Part shown: in pieces, positions 1-4,373 of the stretch
Numbering within the stretch: position 1 is the first letter of the stretch
How the letters are laid out: every line of letters begins with the position of its first letter
NCBI GenBank assembly: GCA_042096155.1
Contig: JBELMC010000139.1
Location: forward strand, 1 to 5,559
Direction of reading: 5' to 3'
Length of the DNA stretch: 5,559 nucleotides
Source: Dinoroseobacter sp042096155
GTDB lineage: Bacteria; Pseudomonadota; Alphaproteobacteria; Rhodobacterales; Rhodobacteraceae
Notes under the pieces: model-generated
The model's database searches: none
What the model was told of the DNA's origin: nothing
Seen by the model: the letters and a program-made list of their open reading frames with translations, nothing else
Translations under genes and position numbers: made by a program

Positions 1-49
1 TGCCGATGTTAACGTGCGGCTTACTACGCTCAAACTTTTCCTTAGCCAT
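1..49 (-). CDS. tuf: Translation elongation factor Tu, N-terminus only (3' end outside window)
   Basis: Sixteen codons are visible, reading MAKEKFERSKPHVNIG, the standard N-terminus of bacterial EF-Tu just before the GTP-binding P-loop (GHVDHGKT, beyond the edge). EF-Tu is the GTPase that brings aminoacyl-tRNA to the ribosomal A site. The ATG at 49-47 is fixed by the AGGAGG 5 nt upstream. It is the last gene of the str operon seen here, 108 nt after fusA. Many proteobacteria carry two near-identical tuf copies, so tufA versus tufB cannot be told from this fragment, although the copy after fusA is conventionally tufA. Confidence 0.96.
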   Translation of the reverse strand, partial: MAKEKFERSKPHVNIG

Positions 50-60
50 TAGGGCCTCCT
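50..60 (-). promoter_or_regulatory. Consensus ribosome-binding site of tuf
   Basis: A perfect AGGAGG (60-55 on the minus strand) is followed by 5 nt (CCCTA) and the tuf ATG. It is the strongest Shine-Dalgarno in the window, in line with EF-Tu being made in large excess over the other str operon products. Confidence 0.88.
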
Positions 61-64
61 ATTC

Positions 65-155
65 TTGTCTGGGTGGCGAGACAAACCTCGCCCTACTGAG
101 TTTGGGTAGGGCGGGGTTCTCCCCGCCGTCCCGGTCAGCGGGAATGCCCCGCCGG
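65..155 (-). repeat. Cluster of overlapping GC-rich inverted repeats between fusA and tuf
   Basis: Nearly the whole 108-nt fusA-tuf spacer is made of inverted repeats. In transcription order they are: CCGG-CGGG/CCCG-CCGG with a 4-nt bulge (155-131); A, a perfect GGCGGGG/CCCCGCC with 4-nt loop AGAA (127-110); B, CGCCCTAC/GTAGGGCG, 8 pairs with a 9-nt loop (113-89); C, GGCGAG/CTCGCC, 6 pairs with a 6-nt loop (92-75); and D, TTGTCT/AGACAA, 6 pairs with an 8-nt loop (84-65). GGCGGGG also occurs as a direct repeat (153-147 and 127-121). No U run follows any stem, so none is a standard intrinsic terminator. The likely roles are a repetitive palindromic element, an RNA-processing or stability element, or an attenuator; the sequence alone does not decide. 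Confidence 0.65.
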
Positions 156-157
156 TG

Positions 158-2278
158 TTACGCGTATTTGGCTTGGATCTCTTCCGAGATGTTCTGCGGA
201 ACTGGATCATAATGGTCGAACTGCATCGAGAACTGCGCACGGCCGGACGACATGGAACGCAGCGTGTTGATATAGCCGAACATGTTGGCCAGCGGGACGA
301 AAGCCGCAATCGCGATGGCGTTGCCACGGGTTTCTTGTCCGGTGACTTGACCGCGACGAGATGTCAGATCGCCGATGATACCACCAGTATAATCTTCTGG
401 TGTAATCACTTCGACTTTCATGATCGGCTCGAGCATTTTCGCGCCCGCTTTGCGCATGCCTTCGCGCATACCCATGCGGGCTGCAATTTCAAACGCCAAC
501 ACCGAGGAGTCCACATCGTGGAACTTGCCGTCGATCAGCGCCACTTTAAAGTCGATCACCGGAAACCCTGCCAGAGGACCGGAATCCATCACCGACTTGA
601 TACCTTTTTCGACACCGGGAATATATTCCTTCGGTACGGCACCGCCGACGATCCTGGACTCGAAAGAGTAGCCTTCGCCAGCCTCGGTCGGTGAAATGAT
701 CAACTTGACCTCAGCGAACTGACCTGAGCCACCCGACTGCTTTTTGTGGGTGTAGGAATGCTCGACTTCGTGGCCAATGGTCTCACGGTAGGCGACCTGT
801 GGCGCACCAATATTCGCCTCAACTTTAAATTCGCGCTTCAGACGATCCACCAGGATGTCGAGGTGCAATTCGCCCATGCCTTTCATGATCGTCTGCCCGG
901 ATTCCAGGTCTGTCTCGACGCGGAAGGATGGATCTTCAGCCGCCAGACGCTGCAAGCCAAGAGACATTTTTTCTTGGTCCGCTTTGGTCTTAGGCTCGAC
1001 CGCAATTTCGATCACAGGATCGGGGAAATTCATCGTTTCCAAAACAACAGGATCGTTCACGGCAGACAATGTATCCCCGGTGGTCGTATCCTTCAGACCC
1101 GCCAATGCGATGATATCGCCTGCAAACGCCTCGGTGATTTCTTCGCGGTTGTTGGAGTGCATCATCATCATACGACCAACGCGCTCTTTACGGCCCTTCG
1201 TTGCGTTCAAGAGCGTGTCGCCCTTGTTCAAAACACCGGAATAAATGCGCGTAAAGGTCAACGAACCGACGAATGGATCATTCATGATTTTAAACGCAAG
1301 GCCGGCAAACGGCATGTCATCATCTGCGCGACGCGCAATATCGCGAACTTCGTCTTCATCGCCCGGCTTGAAGCCCATATAATCAACAACGTCGAGCGGG
1401 CTTGGCAGGTAGTCGATCACCGCATTGAGCAAAGGTTGAACGCCTTTGTTCTTGAATGCAGAGCCGCATAAAACGGGGATAAACTTAATGGCCAAGGTTC
1501 CTTTGCGGATCAATGCACGAAGCTCGTCTTCAGAAGGCTCAGCCCCATCCATCAGGTAGTTTTCCATCGCGTCATCATCCATCTCGACCGCAGTCTCGAT
1601 AAGATGGGCGCGCCATTCATCTGCAAGTTCTTTCAGCTCAGCACGAATTTCGCGCTTCTCCCAGGTCGCACCCAGGTCTTCACCAGCCCAAACCCACTCT
1701 TTCATGGTCACCAGGTCAACCATGCCTTCCAGGGCACTCTCTGAACCGATTGGGATCTGGATCGGGGCCGGAACCGCACCAGTGCGGTCTTTGATCATAT
1801 GGACGCAATTGAAGAAGTCCGCGCCAATCTTATCCATCTTGTTGACGAATACGATCCGGGGGACTTTATAGCGATCGGCCTGACGCCAAACAGTCTCTGT
1901 CTGCGGCTCGACGCCAGCGTTGGCGTCTAGGACTGCGACAGCACCATCAAGCACCGCCAGCGAGCGCTCGACCTCAATGGTAAAGTCAACGTGTCCAGGC
2001 GTGTCGATGATGTTCATCCGATGCTTTTCAGTGTCAGCGGTCTGACCATCTTCGGTGCGTTCCCAGAACGTGGTGGTGGCCGCCGAGGTGATGGTGATCC
2101 CCCGTTCTTGCTCCTGCTCCATCCAGTCCATGGTGGCCGCGCCATCATGAACTTCGCCGATATTGTGCGATTTGCCCGTATAATACAGGATACGCTCGGA
2201 GCAGGTGGTCTTACCGGCATCAATGTGGGCCATGATGCCAAAATTTCGGTAACGGTTCAGCGGGTAATCGCGTGCCAT
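158..2278 (-). CDS. fusA: Translation elongation factor G
   Basis: EF-G is the cytoplasmic GTPase that moves tRNA and mRNA through the ribosome after each peptide bond and, with RRF, recycles post-termination ribosomes. It has 706 residues, a normal length. The G motifs are complete: P-loop AHIDAGKTT at 17-25, switch I ERGITITSAATT at 58-69, DTPGH at 92-96 with the catalytic histidine at 96, NKMD at 146-149, and SAF within GSAFKNKG at 272-279. Domain II follows from about 305, domain III from about 415, domain IV (HKKQSGGSGQF loop) from about 490 and domain V to the end (ISEEIQAKYA). The ATG at 2278 gives the canonical start MARDYPLNRYRNFGIMAHID. It is the third gene of the str operon. The sequence resembles Roseobacter-group housekeeping EF-G rather than the ribosome-recycling-only paralogue EF-G2, judged by eye and by its operon position. 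Confidence 0.98.
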   Translation of the reverse strand: MARDYPLNRYRNFGIMAHIDAGKTTCSERILYYTGKSHNIGEVHDGAATMDWMEQEQERGITITSAATTTFWERTEDGQTADTEKHRMNIIDTPGHVDFTIEVERSLAVLDGAVAVLDANAGVEPQTETVWRQADRYKVPRIVFVNKMDKIGADFFNCVHMIKDRTGAVPAPIQIPIGSESALEGMVDLVTMKEWVWAGEDLGATWEKREIRAELKELADEWRAHLIETAVEMDDDAMENYLMDGAEPSEDELRALIRKGTLAIKFIPVLCGSAFKNKGVQPLLNAVIDYLPSPLDVVDYMGFKPGDEDEVRDIARRADDDMPFAGLAFKIMNDPFVGSLTFTRIYSGVLNKGDTLLNATKGRKERVGRMMMMHSNNREEITEAFAGDIIALAGLKDTTTGDTLSAVNDPVVLETMNFPDPVIEIAVEPKTKADQEKMSLGLQRLAAEDPSFRVETDLESGQTIMKGMGELHLDILVDRLKREFKVEANIGAPQVAYRETIGHEVEHSYTHKKQSGGSGQFAEVKLIISPTEAGEGYSFESRIVGGAVPKEYIPGVEKGIKSVMDSGPLAGFPVIDFKVALIDGKFHDVDSSVLAFEIAARMGMREGMRKAGAKMLEPIMKVEVITPEDYTGGIIGDLTSRRGQVTGQETRGNAIAIAAFVPLANMFGYINTLRSMSSGRAQFSMQFDHYDPVPQNISEEIQAKYA

Positions 2279-2317
2279 GGGTGTCAGGTCCTAAGACTGA
2301 AGAGAGAGGAGAGAAAT
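2279..2317 (-). promoter_or_regulatory. rpsG-fusA spacer with 18-nt pyrimidine tract and weak RBS
   Basis: The transcribed strand carries an uninterrupted 18-nt pyrimidine run, TTTCTCTCCTCTCTCTTC (2316-2299), starting two bases after the rpsG stop. The only Shine-Dalgarno-like element for fusA is AGGA at 2292-2289, with 10 nt to the ATG, which is weak for such a highly expressed gene. Pyrimidine-rich RNA ahead of weak ribosome-binding sites can be bound by ribosomal protein S1. That role here is inference. Confidence 0.4.
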
Positions 2318-2788
2318 TTACCAGCGGTAATGGCTGAACGCTTTGTTGGCGTCAGCCATCTTGTGGGTATCTTCGCGCTTTTTCACGGCAGAGCCACGGG
2401 ATTGCACCGCATCGATCAGCTCACCGGCCAAACGCTCTTCCATCGTGTTTTCATTGCGGGAGCGGCTGGCTTTGATCAACCAACGGATCGCAAGTGCTTC
2501 ACGTCGCTCGGGGCGCACTTCGACGGGCACCTGATACGTGGCACCGCCAACGCGGCGCGATCGCACCTCGACGGCTGGTTTTACATTGTCCAGCGCTTCA
2601 TGAAACACTTCGATCGGCGCGCGCTTCAGCTTGCCCTCGACGCGATCCATTGCGTTATAAACGATGCGTTCAGCGGCAGATTTTTTGCCGTCTATCATCA
2701 GGTTGTTCATGAATTTGGTCAGAACGCGGTCCCCAAACTTGGCATCTGGTAGAACTTCACGTTTTTCGGCGGCGTGACGACGAGACAT
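2318..2788 (-). CDS. rpsG: 30S ribosomal protein S7
   Basis: S7 is the primary 16S rRNA-binding protein that nucleates assembly of the 30S head and lies near the E-site tRNA. The protein has 156 residues, the usual bacterial length. It starts MSRRHAAEKREVLPDAKFGD, has the conserved NNLMIDGKKSAAERIVYNA in its N-terminal third, the core VGGATYQVPVEVRPERREAL at about 81-100, and ends MADANKAFSHYRW, the common alphaproteobacterial ending. The ATG at 2788 is supported by GAGGA 7 nt upstream. It is the second str operon gene, 12 nt after rpsL and 39 nt before fusA. In E. coli S7 represses its own operon by binding the rpsL-rpsG spacer; that spacer is too short for this here. Confidence 0.98.
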   Translation of the reverse strand: MSRRHAAEKREVLPDAKFGDRVLTKFMNNLMIDGKKSAAERIVYNAMDRVEGKLKRAPIEVFHEALDNVKPAVEVRSRRVGGATYQVPVEVRPERREALAIRWLIKASRSRNENTMEERLAGELIDAVQSRGSAVKKREDTHKMADANKAFSHYRW

Positions 2789-2800
2789 CTATATATCCTC
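2789..2800 (-). promoter_or_regulatory. rpsL-rpsG junction with ribosome-binding site touching the rpsL stop
   Basis: On the minus strand the whole spacer is GAGGATATATAG. The Shine-Dalgarno element GAGGA begins on the base right after the rpsL TAA, with 7 nt between it and the rpsG ATG. Ribosomes finishing rpsL would therefore end on the rpsG initiation site, which favours translational coupling and near-equal synthesis of S12 and S7. Confidence 0.8.
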
Positions 2801-3172
2801 TTACTTCGGACGCTTCGCGCCGTATTTCGAACGACGTTGCTTACGGTCTTTGACACCTTGGGTGTCGAGAACGCCGCGCAGGATGTGATACCGCACACCC
2901 GGAAGGTCCTTTACGCGACCGCCTCGGATCAGAACCACCGAATGCTCCTGAAGGTTGTGGCTTTCACCCGGAATGTAGCTGATGACTTCATAGCTATTGG
3001 ACAAACGCACTTTGGCAACTTTTCGCATAGCAGAGTTCGGTTTCTTCGGCGTGGTCGTATAGACACGCGTGCAGACACCACGTTTTTGCGGGCATGACTC
3101 CAAGTGTACAGATTTGGAGCGCTTCACTTTGGGCTGGCGCGGCTTGCGGATCAGCTGTTGAATCGTCGGCAT
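2801..3172 (-). CDS. rpsL: 30S ribosomal protein S12
   Basis: This is the S12 protein of the small-subunit decoding centre, 123 residues against 124 in E. coli, and clearly homologous throughout. The signature CPQKRGVCTRVYTTTPKKPN spans residues 27-46. The second conserved loop, LIRGGRVKDLPGVRYH, spans 81-96, and the C-terminus is RSKYGAKRPK. K43 and K88 (K42 and K87 in E. coli mature numbering), the classic sites of streptomycin-resistance changes, are both wild-type lysine. D89, the residue that can be beta-methylthiolated in E. coli, is present. The ATG at 3172 gives the standard N-terminus MPTIQQLIRK. Upstream GGGGA is a modest ribosome-binding site. This is the first gene of the str operon, 12 nt upstream of rpsG. 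Confidence 0.98.
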   Translation of the reverse strand: MPTIQQLIRKPRQPKVKRSKSVHLESCPQKRGVCTRVYTTTPKKPNSAMRKVAKVRLSNSYEVISYIPGESHNLQEHSVVLIRGGRVKDLPGVRYHILRGVLDTQGVKDRKQRRSKYGAKRPK

Positions 3173-3358
3173 TCGGTTCCCCGTCTTGCTCGTTCAGGTT
3201 GCATCGCCCTGCCGTCGCGGAATTCTCCATTCCAACAGCGCAAAACCGCTTCGGTTTCCCAACCTGGGACCGACGCGGTGAAAATCAGAGGACCAAGACG
3301 AAGGGCCCGGATCATGACCACTTAATTATGAGTTAGGACAAGGGTCACCTGTCCCGAT
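3173..3358 (-). promoter_or_regulatory. Long structured 5' leader of rpsL mRNA
   Basis: About 185 nt separate the predicted transcription start from the rpsL start codon. Several short inverted repeats are visible on the minus strand. One is GGACAGG/CC(T)TGTCC at 3354-3336, seven pairs with one bulged base, close to the 5' end of the RNA. Another is AAACCG-AAG-CGGTTT at 3257-3243, six pairs, extending into a run of four T's. A third is GGAAT/ATTCC at 3233-3219. None matches a known riboswitch or ribosomal-protein leader that I can recognise. The second hairpin is too weak, with too short a T run, to call a terminator. The boundary at 3358 depends on the promoter prediction. Confidence 0.45.
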
Positions 3359-3364
3359 GCGCGG

Positions 3365-3393
3365 CGTATAGAGGGAGTCTTCAGAGGTGTCAA
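3365..3393 (-). promoter_or_regulatory. Housekeeping-sigma promoter of the str operon
   Basis: On the minus strand a perfect -35 hexamer TTGACA (3393-3388) is followed by exactly 17 nt and then TATACG (3370-3365), which matches the -10 consensus TATAAT at four of six positions. The spacing is optimal for the primary sigma factor, and a strongly conserved TTGAC -35 is typical of alphaproteobacterial promoters. The predicted start of transcription is near 3358, giving a leader of about 185 nt before rpsL. The -35 box begins 7 nt after the transporter stop codon. The position, directly ahead of rpsL-rpsG-fusA-tuf, fits the main promoter of a highly expressed operon. Confidence 0.82.
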
Positions 3394-3400
3394 CAGCACC

Positions 3401-4285
3401 CTATCGCGCGGCCAGCGCTCGCTCACGGTAAAAGGTAAACAGGCCAGTACCGGCAATCAAGGCCGTGCCCAAAAGCGTCCAGATATCAGGCCATTCATCA
3501 AAAAAAACGAGCCCCAAAACAAGCGCGGCAACAAGGCTGGTATAACGGAATGGCGCGACAAAAGCGATTTCGCCAACACGCATCACCATCACGCTGAACA
3601 GATAGCCACCGATAATCGAAATCGCAGCACCCGCCAACATCAGACCAGTGAATGGTGACAAGCTGACCCATGGCGCGGTTGATGACATAACGCCCCCAAA
3701 CACCGTCACAGCCAACGCAGCAATAACCGCCATTGTTGTCGAGGGCACCGCCGCAGATACCTTGCGCGCGGTGATGTCGCGAACCGTTACACACCCGACG
3801 GCCAACACCGCGTAGACAGCATAGATGTCGAATCCATCCGTGCCGGGACGCACAACCAGCTGCACCCCAATGAAGCCGATCGAGATTGCAACCAACCTGC
3901 GCCACCCGACCGGCTCGCCCAAAAACAGCGCCCCAGCGAGCGTCACTGTCAACGGCAATATGCCCATGATCGCTGTCGCATTGGCCAAAGGCATATTGAA
4001 AATTGCAGTTATGAAGAAAAATGCAGTCGCCACCTCTGCGACAGTACGGATGGACACAAGCCAGAGATCCTGTTTTGGCCAATCCAAAGAGAGGCCGCCC
4101 CTTCGCTGGACAAACACCAACAGACATAAGGTTGTCAGGCACCCACGCAAGAAAATCGCCTGAAACAAGGGCAATTCGGGTCCCACCGCTTTCATGCAGG
4201 CGTCATTGAGAACAAAGGCAATCATGCTGCCTGTCATCAATGCCGCACCACGCATGTTGTCTGTCATCTTATCTGTCATCAACAT
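3401..4285 (-). CDS. EamA/DMT-family ten-helix membrane transporter, substrate unknown
   Basis: This is an inner-membrane protein of 294 residues, the usual size for the drug/metabolite transporter superfamily with two EamA repeats. Hydrophobic segments lie at about 14-31, 40-59, 74-95, 99-122, 128-146, 153-168, 184-200, 214-234, 240-262 and 267-286, giving ten helices. The first repeat ends in the typical pattern FLGEPVGWRRLVAISIGFIG then VQLVVRPG. The second has APFRYTSLVAALVLGLVFFDE and ends GTGLFTFYRE. A polar NDAxxK motif sits in helix 1 (N27, D28, K32). The substrate cannot be read from the sequence; family members export or import amino acids, nucleotides, riboflavin and other metabolites. 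The start is uncertain. ATG at 4285 has GGGA only 2 nt upstream, whereas ATG at 4279 (292 residues) has the same GGGA at 8 nt and is better spaced; ATGs at 4267 and 4255 are also in frame. The stop is TAG at 3401-3403. The gene is unrelated in function to its neighbours. Confidence 0.9.
   Translation of the reverse strand: MLMTDKMTDNMRGAALMTGSMIAFVLNDACMKAVGPELPLFQAIFLRGCLTTLCLLVFVQRRGGLSLDWPKQDLWLVSIRTVAEVATAFFFITAIFNMPLANATAIMGILPLTVTLAGALFLGEPVGWRRLVAISIGFIGVQLVVRPGTDGFDIYAVYAVLAVGCVTVRDITARKVSAAVPSTTMAVIAALAVTVFGGVMSSTAPWVSLSPFTGLMLAGAAISIIGGYLFSVMVMRVGEIAFVAPFRYTSLVAALVLGLVFFDEWPDIWTLLGTALIAGTGLFTFYRERALAAR
4256..4279 (-). repeat. 12-bp imperfect tandem repeat at the transporter's start
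   Basis: On the minus strand ATGACAGATAAG (4279-4268) is followed directly by ATGACAGACAAC (4267-4256), identical at 10 of 12 positions and in frame, encoding MTDK-MTDN. The heptamer ATGACAG occurs a third time at 4237-4231. The repeat supplies several in-frame ATG codons and makes the true N-terminus ambiguous. It looks like a small local duplication. Confidence 0.6.
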
Positions 4286-4311
4286 GGTCCCGCGTTACGC
4301 CGCAAGGTGCC

Positions 4312-4346
4312 AAAAGAAAAGCCCCCATGCATAGACATGGAGGCTT
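4312..4346 (-). terminator. Rho-independent terminator after rpoC
   Basis: Read on the minus strand, AAGCCTCCATG (4346-4336) pairs with CATGGGGGCTT (4329-4319). The 11-bp stem contains one G-U pair and closes a 6-nt loop. It is followed at once by TTTTCTTTT (4320-4312, sharing the last T's of the stem). A GC-rich stem plus U-rich tail is the standard intrinsic terminator form. It begins 27 nt past the rpoC stop and ends 26 nt before the transporter start codon, so it should separate the two units. The plus-strand side lacks a comparable T run, so it looks one-directional. Confidence 0.92.
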
Positions 4347-4373
4347 CGATTTCAAATCATTTTCTGGGTTGAA

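Noticed and set aside
155..1471. Long plus-strand open frames opposite fusA (about 180 and 240 codons)
   Set aside because: They lie wholly antisense to an intact, highly conserved EF-G gene, have Arg/His-rich compositions typical of reverse-frame reads of GC-rich genes, and resemble no family I know.
1991..2752. 253-codon plus-strand frame spanning the fusA-rpsG junction
   Set aside because: It is antisense to two essential conserved genes and crosses their spacer; no Shine-Dalgarno or recognisable domain supports it.
2801..3172. Streptomycin-resistance allele of rpsL
   Set aside because: K43 and K88 (Met-counted numbering) are both lysine in the normal TPKKPNSA and GRVKDLPG contexts, the wild-type state.
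3243..3257. AAACCG-AAG-CGGTTT hairpin with following T's as a leader terminator (attenuator)
   Set aside because: The stem has six pairs with half of them A-T and the T run is only four long, partly within the stem, so it does not meet the form of an intrinsic terminator. Noted only as leader structure.
3336..3354. Hairpin GGACAGG/CCTGTCC as a terminator for the transporter gene
   Set aside because: It lies downstream of the str promoter and predicted start, and the bases after it (TAACTCATAA) contain no U tract.
3498..4142. 214-codon minus-strand frame inside the transporter gene
   Set aside because: It is the out-of-frame shadow of the EamA/DMT gene, very rich in Cys, Arg and Gly and without helices arranged as in a membrane protein.
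4286..4373. FMN or other riboswitch controlling the transporter
   Set aside because: The 88-nt interval is largely taken up by the rpoC terminator and shows no recognisable riboswitch core, so no substrate can be inferred this way.
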